NCBI RefSeq assembly: GCF_000002235.5
Contig: NW_022145609.1
Span: forward strand, 23,300,408 to 23,364,407
Length of the DNA: 64,000 nt
Source: Strongylocentrotus purpuratus
Taxonomy: Eukaryota; Echinodermata; Echinoidea; Camarodonta; Strongylocentrotidae
Direction of reading: 5' to 3'
Of the stretch, positions 12,301-20,685 are shown piece by piece (the stretch's first letter is position 1; every line of letters starts with the position of its first letter). The notes under the pieces were generated by a model. It was not told where the DNA came from. It did no database searches and was given only the letters and a program-made list of their open reading frames with translations. Position numbers and translations under genes: made by a program.

Positions 12301-14171
12301 GCACACGCACCGCTACTAACGGCGCAGTAGGCCTGTAACCACTGCTGACGGCGGCACTGCACTGCGAGCTGAATCGGTAATAATAGGCCTACTCATAAAA
12401 CGAGAAATCTTGCACGCTAATCTTAGTTCCATTTCATTGGTTTAAGGTTTGAAAATTGAAACTCAATATTGTGTTAAAGTTATAACAGAAAAGATTATCT
12501 TTATTTTATAATTCCACCGGGGCGATTTTTAATTTTGCAATCGCCCCCGTGAGCAACCTGACGGGGGCGATTTTGTAGCTCACGGGGGCGAATCGCCCAC
12601 CGCCCCCGTGTATTTTGAGCGCTGCATCTACATGTAAATCACTGTATGTATTACCAGTAGGATAAAGAACTTTCTCATTCTCAAAAAAAGCCGGCACTCC
12701 ATCTGCACAGTAGACCATCATATGTTCCCCTGTATGTGTTTGTATCTTCATGGTGGTCGTCTGGGATTTGTTAGGGAAGATGGAGTCCACCTGGACAGAG
12801 GTGATCTCACTGAACTGCTGCAGCACAGAGGTCTTCATCTTACGCCTGGGGGGGGGGGGAGGGAGAGGGGGGAGGTAGAGAGGGAGAGAGGGAGAGAGGG
12901 AGAGAGGGAGAGAGGGGGAGAGAGAGAGGGGGAGAGAGGGGAGAAGGGGAGAGAGTGAGAGACAGAGACAGAAAAGGGGGAGGGAGAGAGAGAGAGGGAA
13001 ACAGAGAGAAAGTGAGACGGAGACAAACATAGAGAGCGAGATATATAGAGGGAGAGAGGTAGAGAGTTAGAAAGAGAGGTAGAGAAAGAGAGGTAGAGAG
13101 AGAGAGAAAAGGGGAGAGACGGAGAGAGAGAAAGAGAGAGAGAGAAGGTGTTGTGACTTACATGTCGCTCATGAATGTAATCAAGTATGAGCCACTGACA
13201 GTACACCATGTCTGTTGTACAAGGTTATCCTACATGTATCCATTGCCATTGGTGCAACACAGGACACAAATTTATAATGGATTTGTTTTCTCTTCATAGA
13301 AACACTGAAGTTTAATTTGGAGAAAAAAAGATCTCACCCTCCTAAATCTTGATAAACCTCACAAGAAATAACAAATAATGTAGTGTTTCATAACCAGGAC
13401 AACATTACCTGAAATATAGGCCTCTCTTAATCATATATTATGTACATCATCACAAATAAAACATTTAATTGTAATATATCAACTTTAATTTGGTTGGACA
13501 TCTTACAACTGCTAAGTCCATGTTCTGGTGCAATTATAAGTTCTGTCTTAAGGGTGCACATGTATTATGACTTTCTGCATTTAGTAAGCACCATCAGTGA
13601 ATACAGGCATATGGGCACACAGACTATTATTGTTTTCATTATTCAAGCAATTCTCCACCGATTCATAAAAAGTGACACTGTATCATTTTGCAGTGAAACA
13701 TAGTCCAGGAATTTTCACTTTATTTTACCTTATGAAAGGTGGTCATGATGATTCATATGAATCGTATAAGGCCATTGAAAAAAAAAATCATGTTTAGCGT
13801 TCCTGTCTGCTTAATTTTGGGGGCTGCCTCCTTTTTGTCTTTTTTTGCCAAATTTTTTCAATTTTTTTTTTTTTTTTTAAAGAAAAAAAACATAAAAAAC
13901 AAACTGCTAAAATGATCTACCGGAATTTCTGATTTAAAAAAAAAAAAAAAAAATGCCGGCAGCCTTCTTGAAAAATAGCCCGACTGTCAGGGAAAATATA
14001 GGTAGCCATTTTGAAGAAAAAAAATAAAGGCAGCCATTTTGAAGAAAAAAAATAAAGGCCTCCTCCTTCCTATTTTTTGAAAAGGCAGGACGCTAAACTT
14101 AGTTTTCAAACTTACTTGTCAGATCCTTTCATCGCCGCATTGGACTTGACATGAAATGGCTTCTTGAACAT
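3806..14171 (-). CDS. EIF2D: Eukaryotic translation initiation factor 2D (ligatin), 3' end missing from window
   Basis: Nine coding exons on the minus strand, in transcript order: 14171-14116, 12845-12655, 9626-9543, 8117-7919, 7395-7097, 6407-6290, 5420-5271, 4307-4143, 3895-3806. They join in consistent phase (1352 nt, about 450 residues). Family knowledge: eIF2D binds tRNA and the 40S subunit in the cytoplasm, delivers tRNA without GTP and helps recycle post-termination 40S. Seen here: start MFKKPFHVKSNAAMKGSDK, the VYTLWKCPSLLP and MAGGADLMLPGVV stretches of the pre-PUA/PUA region, PUA residues VNVVGNLAPVAIG and KGKGVLTLH, a Gly/Glu/Asn-rich linker, DLPLLTSSLYRNYM, and the winged-helix signature KKSSYKKLSKFLRAM...VRELSKGV. 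Vertebrate eIF2D is about 584 residues, so roughly 130-150 C-terminal residues including SUI1 are absent. No SUI1-like exon was found between 1 and 3800, so it should lie left of the window. Confidence 0.95.
4143..4307 (-). CDS. EIF2D: EIF2D coding exon 8
   Basis: A 165-nt exon with a TAAG acceptor and GTAAGT donor. It encodes SFVPLVDSGDSDEQTD, a Ser-rich run, PPEIRQFYSVMPNQ and QHSGYK. The SFV start, PPxI and GxK end match the inter-domain region of vertebrate eIF2D. Most of this exon is tandemly duplicated at 4459-4612. The copy lacks the donor and last ~15 codons, so this left copy is taken as the functional one; its phase (2 in, 2 out) fits exons 7 and 9. Confidence 0.9.
4459..4612 (-). 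pseudogene. Partial tandem duplicate of EIF2D exon 8
   Basis: Minus-strand reading from 4582 repeats exon 8 (SFVPLLNSGDSDEQSDA, Ser-rich run, PPEIRQFYS) with its acceptor and flanking intron (AAAGTTGGGGG), then stops matching at about 4460. The last third of the exon and the donor are missing and no good GT follows. It is therefore most likely a dead exon copy rather than a mutually exclusive exon. The reading frame is still open across the copied part, suggesting a recent event or some constraint. Confidence 0.75.
5097..5244. mobile_element. 148-bp MITE with GGGGGTGTTTCACAAA-type ends
   Basis: Starts GGGGGTGTTTCACAAAGCC and ends GTTTTGTGAAACGCCCCCC, an imperfect inverted terminal pair, with no coding capacity. 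A diverged relative occurs at 59057-59204, sharing AACCAATCAGAAGCAAGGAT. Larger cousins with the same ends are at 39471-39757 and 60679-60972. No autonomous partner is seen in the window. Confidence 0.75.
5271..5420 (-). CDS. EIF2D: EIF2D coding exon 7 (winged-helix/SWIB-like core)
   Basis: A 150-nt exon with a TTAG acceptor on its right and a GTGAGT donor on its left. It reads PEGKTLDLKKSSYKKLSKFL then RAMQERRLLDVRELSKGVDS. This is the most diagnostic stretch for eIF2D: the KKSSYKKLSKFL and VKELSKGV motifs are near invariant in the family. The first ~40 nt of this exon together with its acceptor are repeated at about 5578-5640. A GGGGGTGTTTCACAAA-type MITE ends 26 nt from the donor. Confidence 0.95.
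5391..5830. repeat. ~187-bp duplication covering the EIF2D exon 7 acceptor, plus dispersed repeat
   Basis: The sequence at 5391-5452 (exon 7 start, acceptor, upstream intron) recurs at 5578-5640. The following GGTGGTCTTTCTAGAC and TTCAATATACACTTCTCT text recurs too (5491 and 5692), giving a tandem unit of about 187 nt. The text GACAGGTGGTC is part of a dispersed repeat also seen at 36412, 45010 and 60470. A (CT)n run lies at 5735-5785. Confidence 0.7.
5831..6289. other. EIF2D intron, no feature seen
   Basis: AT-rich unique-looking sequence. No exon, RNA gene or clear repeat found. Confidence 0.5.
6290..7395 (-). CDS. EIF2D: EIF2D coding exons 5-6 (acidic linker and start of winged-helix region)
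   Basis: Exon 5 (7395-7097, 299 nt) encodes a low-complexity linker rich in Gly, Glu and Asn, with no recognisable fold, as in other eIF2D proteins. Two donors 4 nt apart are possible at its end (GTAGGT and GTGAGT). GTGAGT at 7096-7091 is chosen because it leaves one base, the phase that exon 6 needs. Exon 6 (6407-6290, 118 nt) reads DAMDECLYQCLLHSVKKKV and DLPLLTSSLYRNYMQTS. The DLPLLTS motif is strongly conserved in eIF2D. It ends TG before GTGAGT. Confidence 0.92.
6408..7096. other. EIF2D intron, no gene seen
   Basis: AT-rich, with a C-run and A-run near 6698-6720. No coding signal beyond chance frames. Confidence 0.5.
7735..7905. repeat. GA-rich microsatellite beside EIF2D exon 4 donor
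   Basis: Imperfect (GA)n/(GACA)n homopurine-leaning tract about 170 nt long. The long Ser/Leu frame on the opposite strand is a by-product of it. It ends about 14 nt from the exon 4 donor. Confidence 0.85.
7919..9626 (-). CDS. EIF2D: EIF2D coding exons 3-4 (PUA domain)
   Basis: Exon 3 is 9626-9543 (84 nt), reading VYTLWKCPSLLPCLSTYAP and VIEKMAGGA. It is flanked by a CCACAG acceptor and a GTATGT donor. Exon 4 is 8117-7919 (199 nt), starting DLMLPGVVFAETGLPP and ending in the first two bases of a Trp codon before GTAAAA. It holds the core of the PUA domain (VNVVGNLAPVAIGTASVS, MKGKGVLTLH), which in this family binds tRNA/rRNA. Phases are 1 and 2 and agree with the neighbouring exons. The exon 3 donor is followed almost at once by the (CTA)n array, and the exon 4 donor lies 14 nt from a GA-rich microsatellite. 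Confidence 0.93.
8178..8724. mobile_element. TTAA-ended foldback element (piggyBac-like MITE)
   Basis: Two arms of about 213 nt (8178-8390 and 8510-8724) are inverted copies with few mismatches. The outer ends read TTAAAGGAAACCAAAACC and GGTTTTGGTTTCCTTTAA. TTAA at both outer ends is the target duplication expected of piggyBac-type insertions. The ~120-nt centre is non-coding. It lies in the EIF2D intron between exons 3 and 4. Confidence 0.75.
8789..9537. repeat. Long imperfect (CTA)n trinucleotide array
   Basis: About 750 nt of CTA/TAC/ACT repeats with TTA and ACC variants, including a higher-order ACTACTTACT pattern near 9055-9130. It stops 5 nt from the EIF2D exon 3 donor (GT at 9542-9541), so on the transcript strand (TAG)n begins right after the donor. 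Confidence 0.9.
9751..10059. mobile_element. Foldback element with 92-bp arms
   Basis: Arms 9751-9842 and 9968-10059 are inverted copies (outer ends TAACTTGAGAAAGTGG and CCACTTTCTCAAGTTA), separated by about 125 nt of non-coding sequence. MITE-like; the target duplication is not clear. Confidence 0.7.
10347..10456. repeat. GGGGGCTC-tagged hairpin repeat
   Basis: Four CGGGGGCTCTT-type words in direct and inverted order (10374, 10399, 10420, 10440) separated by short T/A runs. They can pair as nested hairpins. Related sequences with other tags are at 12513-12625 and 19425-19570. Function unknown. Confidence 0.6.
10585..11112. mobile_element. Foldback element with ~215-bp arms
   Basis: Arms at about 10585-10799 and 10893-11112 are inverted copies. 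They share TCAGCCATG, AAGAAGATTC/GAATCTTCTT, TTCAAATTGATGC and TATATACGCATA. The ~93-nt centre is non-coding. MITE-like, in the EIF2D intron between exons 2 and 3. Confidence 0.7.
11485..11660. repeat. Poly-G/poly-C-rich tract
   Basis: Runs of C (11487, 11543, 11630-11644) and G (11587-11620) on a low-complexity background. Likely G-quadruplex-prone; no gene seen. Confidence 0.6.
11681..11986. mobile_element. hAT-type MITE with perfect ends and 8-bp target duplication
   Basis: A 306-bp element whose ends are CAGGGGCGGCGAT and ATCGCCGCCCCTG, a perfect 13-bp inverted repeat. It is flanked on both sides by ATTCCACG (11673-11680 and 11987-11994). CAG-starting terminal repeats with 8-bp duplications are characteristic of the hAT superfamily. 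The interior has long G and C runs and no credible transposase. The intact duplication suggests a fairly recent insertion. Confidence 0.88.
12018..12182. repeat. Short foldback repeat
   Basis: AAAAGGGACTTTTATATTTGC at the left pairs with GCAAATCTAAAAGTCCCTA at the right, and ACGTCCTTTTAAGGCACTGG pairs with CAGTGCCTTAAAAGGA in the middle. GGACGT is repeated three times at 12043-12060. No gene. Confidence 0.6.
12513..12625. repeat. GGGGGCGA-tagged hairpin repeat
   Basis: Same framework as 10347-10456 in the opposite orientation, but each word carries CGA instead of CTC (CGGGGGCGATTTT, AATCGCCCCCGTGAGC). It lies 30 nt from the EIF2D exon 2 donor. Confidence 0.6.
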
Positions 14172-14186
14172 GATGGCTTCCTTAAG
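12655..14186 (-). CDS. EIF2D: EIF2D coding exons 1-2 (start codon and pre-PUA region)
   Basis: Exon 1 runs 14186-14116. Its ATG is at 14171-14169 and it ends GAC-AA before a GTAAGT donor (14115-14110). Its acceptor is GTAG just right of 14186, so at least one 5' noncoding exon exists upstream. Exon 2 is 12845-12655 (191 nt). It starts after a C-run/AG acceptor at 12846-12847 and ends ...VLYPT plus G before GTAATAC. Residues 19-82 carry the IFPNK and VYCADGVPAFFENEKVLYPT stretches that align with the eIF2D N-terminal domain. The acceptor's pyrimidine tract is the C-run and (CT)n microsatellite at 12848-13150. Confidence 0.92.
12848..13150. repeat. 300-bp (GA)n homopurine tract forming an EIF2D acceptor
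   Basis: A G-run followed by almost pure GA/GGA/GAGGTA repeats. On the minus strand it is (CT)n plus a C-run ending in CAG, so the microsatellite itself is the pyrimidine tract of exon 2. Mirror symmetry makes triplex (H-DNA) formation plausible. Confidence 0.85.
13792..14098. mobile_element. Foldback element next to EIF2D exon 1 donor
   Basis: GTTTAGCGTTCCTGTC at the left pairs with GGCAGGACGCTAAAC at the right. The interior contains GGGGGCTGCCTCC / GGCCTCC pairing, A- and T-runs, and a direct repeat GGCAGCCATTTTGAAGAAAA (near 14009 and 14031). It ends about 12-17 nt from the exon 1 donor. Confidence 0.6.
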
Positions 14187-14189
14187 CTA

Positions 14190-15640
14190 CGATGAAACAA
14201 TGAATAAGGAGAGGATCCTTCCTGGTCTGTAACCTTTGACCTTTAAATGTAATGGAGGAGAATGAAACTAATTAACATTATAATCTTGGGTTGTCATAGG
14301 GAATTTACCATTCAAATTTGAAGATTATGATCAAGTTACAAGTGCTTGATATTGTCACAAAAATGGCATGATTTTCTCATCACTTTCACCTTGAGTAAAA
14401 ATAATCACAAACTGGAACTAGATGATCATCTAAGTATATTCTGACATCAAAGTGCAGTAGCAGCGTGAAAAGAAGAAAAAAAGAGGGAACAAGAAAAATA
14501 TCTTCATCCCCCCCCCCCCCCTATGTCTCCACTCTCTGGTTCATATATTTTTATCAACTTGTGCACATAGTAAAGAGCATACCTATGTCAGAACCCAGTG
14601 ATTGGGAGGGGGAGGAGTTGGGCTAAGCTTCATGCATGTAACATGTGAATCCAGTCCATTGGCCAAATTAAAACATCAAAAGTTTGATTATTTATAAAAA
14701 TCATTGATTTTACATAATTTCAAAGTAGATCTATAAATGGAATTGGAAACAAAATGTTGTACTTCCCTCCCTTCCCACTTGGTTTTGCAGTCCTCTCTCA
14801 AAATGTAACAATTAATGGGCCCAGACTTTATGACAATACATGAAGAGGAGGGAAAGATAAACTGTTTAAAACAGGTCTAGCTACATGTAGATGTATGTCT
14901 GAATAATGAGAATATTTATTCTTAAAAGTGGAAAGAGAATTAAATAAGTGGAAAAACAAAATAATCAAATAGACTATAAAGATGTGCAAAGATTTGTCAA
15001 TATGATTAGGAGAAATAGCAAAGAAATAGGAAAAATAGGAGATGAAAGAATGAGGAAATACTTGATGTGTAGATCACAAAAGATGGAGACAAAAAAGAAA
15101 ACTGGGGAAATAAACCACATGCTGATCAAATGTAGATGTAGAACTAGCTCAAAATATTGAAAGATCAAAAAGATGGGATAAAAACTAAGAATAGCTAGAC
15201 TGTACATGTGGAAGAAGGTCTAGATCTAGATGTTAAGAAAAGAAATTTAGAGAAAGAAATCCATTAAATAACAAAATATCATATCATTTATCATAAAAGA
15301 CAGAAAAACTGATAGTATTTGATAAAATTAAAAACAAACATAAATTATATGAAAAACATATGACAGAACAAAATAAGGAGAAGACGAAAATAAAGAATAG
15401 TCTAGCATAGTAGCAAGCATGCGGAGGCGGGACAAGGAATTGGATTAGGACTCAACTTCCTTCTCCTTCGATCAGCAAATGGGAGTTTATGATCAGTTTC
15501 TGTGTCATCATCACGATCATTCATGGCATTATTGTTGAGATCTCATGTTTCAAACATAGATCCTAGAGTACAGTGAGTAGACTAGATTGTCACTCATTGG
15601 CATTGCCATTTTCATTACTGGTCTAGTAGAATTAGAAGAG
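14190..15640. other. EIF2D first intron, no gene seen
   Basis: AT-rich sequence with a C-run near 14509 and a purine-rich block at 14930-15380. The open frames in that block are low-complexity Lys/Asn/Ile text with no family signal. Treated as intron. Confidence 0.5.
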
Positions 15641-15739
15641 CGCGCGCGGACTAAGTCCGGGTTCTACTTCTACCCCCATCTCGATCTCTACCGGGCGGCT
15701 GCGACAGGCAGAAAGTAGCAACAGCTGCCGTACACTTAC
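15641..15739. promoter_or_regulatory. CpG-rich segment at EIF2D 5' end
   Basis: Contains GCGCGCGCGG and several CG dinucleotides in an otherwise AT-rich region, directly beside the probable 5' UTR exon. Inferred promoter-associated or early-intron CpG cluster; no defined factor site is claimed. Confidence 0.35.
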
Positions 15740-15830
15740 TTGAGCTGAGCCCGCGCCCGAGCTCGAGGGACGAGTTTCGACGCTTGACTGGAGTCTGACT
15801 CTGACTCTGAGGAAGCTGCCAAAAACTAAA
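15740..15830 (-). other. EIF2D: Probable EIF2D 5' UTR exon and core promoter neighbourhood
   Basis: On the minus strand this CpG-rich, GA/CT-rich stretch ends in a perfect CAA|GTAAGT donor (intron begins at 15739). It is the only strong minus-strand donor upstream of the coding start, and exon 1 has an acceptor, so a 5' noncoding exon is required. The right edge is a guess; no TATA box is evident. Adjacent CpG-rich sequence (15640-15740) is compatible with a housekeeping promoter. Confidence 0.5.
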
Positions 15831-18018
15831 TCATGTACAAGATTAACACAAATAGACTACATGTTTTATTGTACATAATCAACGGGTGCAATTTTACAAT
15901 AAACTCTACAAATAGTAAACTCTTACAGTTTAAGCTGACAGGTAAAACTGAAAGTAGCTCTTCATATATAATTGCACGTGTGTATGACCACCGGATGTAA
16001 ATATCCATTTAAACTTTGACCTGTATAATGAATGGCATTCGCGCAATGTATAATGGCAGACGATACTGTCGGAAGTAAAATTGATAGACATCGCCATTTT
16101 GAATATTCGTGCACTTTTATTGAAAAGTAGTTAGTAATTCGATACGAAATGAAGCATTATAAGAAGAAAATTCATGGATATGTAACGAATATTTAGACTG
16201 CTATATTAATTTTTCACCATATATATTGAAAATAAAGGCAAAATTTAGTGCTGTTTATTCAAAGAGTTAAACGCGCACTACTATTTGGTCCCCGATGTCA
16301 TTTATGTTACAAGTTAGTGATGCGGTTTTGTTGTTTTGGCGCGTCTAGCCATGATAAAAATTTCGGAAAACCGGTAGATTTATGACATATTCACTGGCAT
16401 TTTTCACTCTTCCATGAAACCTCATGGTTCCTTAAGATTCATGTAAGTTCAAATCGAAATATTGTTGGTATATTTATTTGTGAGAAGTGTGTTATTATTG
16501 GGTGTTTCGCTTGGGTGCCGCTCACCAAATTATTGTTCATATTGGCCGCCGTACACGCTAATGCATAGCGTACGGGATTCAATGGGTGCGTAGCCCGACG
16601 TACACCGCAGACACGGCGAGGAGGGGACCGTGCCTCTGTCTGTCTGTGACTGAGATTAGACCCAACTCTTTTGACTGGTAATTTATTATGGGAGGACAAG
16701 GGCAACCATTTTATTTTCAATAACCTAGATCTAGACAAAGTGGAAACCCACATGCTGTGTGCCCGTTGAAGTTGGTTGTCCGGACGGCCCGTTTTCATGA
16801 ATCAAACGGTGAAAAGAACAATTTTTTTCATTGCAAATTTTCATGAATCAGTTAAACTGTTGTCAATAATCAGTAGGGGCACTAGTCCGAGAATAAGGAT
16901 CGTCTTAGTTAACGCAGACGGACGCGTCCACATGTTTGCAGACGTTTCATATTTCCAAATCCACGCTTTGGTGATGCGAAAGAACGCATTTCTCGATGAT
17001 TTTCTTGATGCCTTTTTAATTTTACATTGACTTTGTCTTTGTACAGAGACTTTCACATTATGAGCGATAAATCCTCGGGAAGATGGACAACCCATAAAAC
17101 TTGACGTTGAACCGGAGTTATTTTCTTACGCGGAATCCGTTCTTCGCCTCGCCAGCGCGCGGTTCAGGAACCCGATGGTATGTGTGTGAAGAGGAGCTCT
17201 TCTGTGTTCACTCAATCGCAGCGAATTTGCAAATGACGCACTTTCCGCCGTGCAAGAGGTGTTGAAACATTACCCTTGCCATGCAGTAGCGCTCGTCCAG
17301 TACTATTGGATCAACGCACTGACATTCAGTGCTTTGTTGCACAATTGTGTGAAAATATGCTTCGCTCCTTGTCAACGGAGATACCCCCTTACCAGGCTAA
17401 AATAGTGTGACCGAAATCTAGGTGGCGCGACCGAATACTGGGCAAAAAACTGCTCTTTCTCTACTCGGAAATACTTTGCTTAGTATCATTCTATATTTTA
17501 AGTGACTTTAAAATCATGTTAGAGGACTAATTTTCTTTTCTTTTGATGGGTAGATTGCCAAATTAAAGGAGATACAAATTCAAATTATGAGCAATTTCCC
17601 CTTAAGTGTCCGAATACCGGGCGCACTTCCCTTACCTCTTTTGTTTCAAACATTGAACAATGAGTCAAACATAAATTTAAGACAATAGCTTATCTCTTTG
17701 ACTGACTGTTCAATTTTTGTATTTTGTACACTATATTTTGTGGAAATAAAATTAAAATTCAATTTTCCAAGTGCATGCGTGTGAAAGTTGAAAATGATAA
17801 TTTTTAAGCTAAAGTAAGGAGTGGTTTCACTTTGAGTTGTAAATTGTACTCATTGCTGCTGAACATTTAAAGATTCTAATCATTAATGCTGTTCGCAGCT
17901 TCTAATAGTACGTCGGGAGTGAGTGCATGCCATGACCAGGACAAGTTGACAAGTGGGTGAGAGTTTGAGCCTGAGTCAACTTTGGAAATTTCACTATTAA
18001 ATCTACTTCTACAGTAGG
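15831..18018. other. Intergenic region, possible NIPBL 5' exon near 17100-17177
   Basis: CpG-rich patches occur at 16530-16640 and 17100-17260. The second ends in ...CCCGATG|GTATGTG (GT at 17178-17179), a plausible donor for a noncoding first NIPBL exon, which must exist because the first coding exon has an acceptor. No protein-coding exon was recognised; the minus frame at 16439-16798 matches nothing I know. Confidence 0.3.
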
Positions 18019-18026
18019 CTAATACT

Positions 18027-19046
18027 AGGGTGTCTGAACGATTTTTCAATTTTCAATTTGGGATCGTTTTTCACCATTTTTGTTTGATATTTGAATAAAA
18101 GATGTTATCAGAATAATACATTTCAAATTTCAAGTCTCACCGATGTTTCTATCAAAAGTTACAGCCCCTCCAAAACGCTGGTATATTCATATCATTTTGG
18201 TCAAAATCGACGAAAAAGACGTCTACGCAGAGTGATGTTGTTTTGCTAAATTTAGCCAAACAGCTGTATCGCGCGATATGCAAGCGTATGCATATCGTAC
18301 GCATGCTGCTAAGCCAATCCGCGACTTGCAGCTTGAGCCACGCTGTCTCCGCGACATGTGCCATTGACTAGTATGGTTGGCGTTCGTCGCACAATAAACC
18401 CGGAAGTGAATGCACGTTATAGTCAATGGCAATATCGCGGAGATGTCTCCGCGATATTGCCATTGACTATAACGTGTATTCACTTCCGGGTTCTATGCCG
18501 CGAATGGCCACCCATACTTGAATTTGGGGTTTCGTTCGTGCGCGGAGATGTTACGCGATGTAACCATGGTTTGGACTGAGCGGAGCGCACGCCCCCTAAT
18601 TAGCTGATCCACCAAATAGCGAGAAGGGTATTTTTAAACTGTTATCAGTTGTGATCCCTGGGGGCTAGCGAAAATATAAGCACATAGAATTGTTCCTTAG
18701 GACTGGGACTACTTATCGATCGGGGCGTCATATCTCAAAAGTGACAAACCTCAGAGTTAGCCAGGACACAATGTTTCAATTGCTGTTTTGACCAAGATAT
18801 TTTTAGAATTTCGGGGGCTACGCCCCTTTAGAAATATTGGAATTTACCTGCTCTTTCATATGACACCTCATTTATTGATTATCACCTTCAGGATCACAAC
18901 AGATAAAGGTTTGAATCTCGAATTGAAAAAAATAAATTGACTTTTTTTGCATGGTCGCGCAATGCACGTAGACTGCATAGGGATGCGTGTAATCTCTATG
19001 GGAAGAATTTTAGCACACAACATCGGGTGCGCGATCAGACACCCTA
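18027..19046. mobile_element. 1.0-kb hAT-like non-autonomous element
   Basis: The ends are AGGGTGTCTGA (left) and TCAGACACCCTA (right), flanked on both sides by CTAATACT (18019-18026 and 19047-19054), a perfect 8-bp target duplication. This supports the hAT superfamily. The interior has no credible transposase. It carries the large palindrome at 18397-18492 and other short inverted repeats such as CGATATGC/GCATATCG near 18270-18297. Confidence 0.82.
18397..18492. repeat. Near-perfect 47-bp-arm palindrome with paired CCGGAAGT motifs
   Basis: Left arm 18397-18443 and right arm 18446-18492 are inverted copies with one mismatch and a 2-nt spacer. Each arm has CCCGGAAGTGAAT (ETS/GABP-like core), TATAGTCAATGGCAATAT and CGCGGAGA. 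A partial third copy (TCTCCGCGACATGTGCCATT) precedes it near 18347. Cruciform-prone; embedded in the hAT-like element. Confidence 0.9.
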
Positions 19047-19424
19047 CTAATACTCGGCAAGATGCCAGGATCCATAGCATAATAATTAATATAAGTGAGG
19101 ATGTAGTGCTAAAGTAAGGACAGTAGGGAAAATCTCACCCATTTGAGAGACTGTCTCCCATCAGTACTTATTATTCATGGAAGATTTAGCTTACAAAAGA
19201 AACAACACTTACTATGTCATTTTCCCTACCAATTTTTTTGTCTCTATGAGGTCAGGTGCCCATTGGTTTTGTGTGTGGATCGTTAAAAAAAAGATGTGGA
19301 GAAAAAAAAAGTACTGGTAAATGATTACATTTTAAAGTAGATGGTCATAACTAGGGACCATAAGAGATGATTTCATGAAGAATCTGCGTATCATGTTCAG
19401 GGGGGGGGGGGGGGGGATTATTTC

Positions 19425-19570
19425 GGGGGCTACTTATCAAGCTTGCCTGCATAAAAATAAAACTCTAAAATTTGTTTTGCATTGAACTCTGCAAATTTAT
19501 GGGGGTTCTTTTGGGCATTGTGGGGGCAAATTTGCCCTAGTGAGCCCCTGTGTATTTTTTTCACTGATCC
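19425..19570. repeat. Diverged GGGGGC-tagged repeat
   Basis: GGGGGCTACTT, GGGGGTTCTTTTGGG, GGGGGCAAATTTGCCC and GTGAGCCCCTGTGTA words resemble the framework of 10347-10456. Preceded by a long G-run (19401-19416). Confidence 0.4.
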
Positions 19571-19825
19571 TGTTTTTGTTGAGTTAAGGTGTTCCCTCAG
19601 CAGCAAATGTTAATAAAAGATATATGTGTCCCAAATGGGAGACTGTCTCCCATATTGGTCGTGCAATAACATGCACCTCTACTGAAAGATTCGAACTTGT
19701 TGCTCATTTGCAGTGCATGCTTGTTGGTACGTTAACAAAAAATGCAAGTAAAAATGCAGTTCCTCAGTGTAGTTGCTCAGCACTTGGAAACGCATCTATT
19801 GAAGGCCTCCGATGAAGTGATGGGT

Positions 19826-20560
19826 GTTTTTAGGAAGTGCATTCCAAGCAGTTACTGTGCAAAGAAAATATGGCTTCTGGTAGAGTTAGGTGCAGGAGGG
19901 AATCACCAGCAACTTCTCTGGGTGATACTGTCGTATGTTGCTGGCAATCATGGGTGATGTGTAGTGCTGTGCATTGATGGCTACCATGTTGTGTTGGATT
20001 TTGTTCATGAAGCAGATGTTTACAGCATTTCTTCTCCTCTCCAGGTTCTCCCATTTAAGTTGTTTAATCATGGCAGAGTCCCCTCATATACATTGTACAG
20101 TAATATCTCTGTAGAATGAGTCTTGCAGCTCGCCTTTGGATAGCCTCTATTTTGGAAACGTGTTTGTGATTTGGTTCCAGACTAAGCTGCAGTATTCTAG
20201 GTGTGGTAGATCTAACGAAAGAGAAGAAGACTTGTTTACATAAATTTTCTGATGACAAATCCTAGTTTCTGATTGGCTCAGGATATGATGTTGTTGCAGT
20301 ACAATGTAGCCTTTTCAAGACAAGTTGGATGAGAATATCAGCCTTAGATATTAGAGATCTGGTATAGGTGCAAGAGGAATATACTATGAAGCACGTTGAG
20401 ATCTTGTAGGGTTTGGGTGTTTGAATGTTGATGATTGGGTGATAAGTGAGGCAATCATTAGCAAAAACTCGATTTGATGAAGGATATAAACAGGAGCAGA
20501 CCAAGAACCGTGCCTTGCAGTACCCCAGAGGTGACTGGTACCAACTCAGATGACCCATAA
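19826..20560 (-). pseudogene. LINE (non-LTR retrotransposon) reverse transcriptase relic
   Basis: Minus-strand frames, broken by shifts, carry SSNRVFANDCLTYH, a decayed FADD-type catalytic box with Asn in place of one Asp. Further along are FVRSTTPRILQLSLEPN, the HVSKIEAIQRRAARLILQRY motif and LKWENLERRRNAV, then HYTSPMIASNIRQYHPEKLL, typical of the C-terminal part of reverse transcriptases of many animal LINEs. Catalytically dead and 5' truncated. It lies directly upstream of the first NIPBL coding exon. Confidence 0.8.
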
Positions 20561-20685
20561 TTGTTTATTGTATGTTCAGCAAGTTGTTGTTCTTTTTATG
20601 TCAAATATTTATAAAAAAATTCCACATTAATTTTAATTTTCTCTCATGCCGTTCTCTTTTGCAGTAGTAAACCTCTATCATCAGA

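Noticed and set aside
12722..13209. Long Arg/Glu-Gly frame (plus) and Ser/Leu-Pro frame (minus)
   Set aside because: Translation of the (GA)n tract. The only real coding part is EIF2D exon 2 at its edge.
14948..15207. Open frames in purine-rich DNA
   Set aside because: Low-complexity Lys/Asn/Ile text without splice sites or family signal.
15640..15740. GC-rich run considered as a NIPBL first exon
   Set aside because: The only good donor here is on the minus strand and fits EIF2D; no plus-strand donor of quality was seen.
16439..16798. 119-codon minus-strand frame in CpG-rich DNA
   Set aside because: No recognised domain; the composition explains the lack of stops. Kept only as part of the intergenic description.
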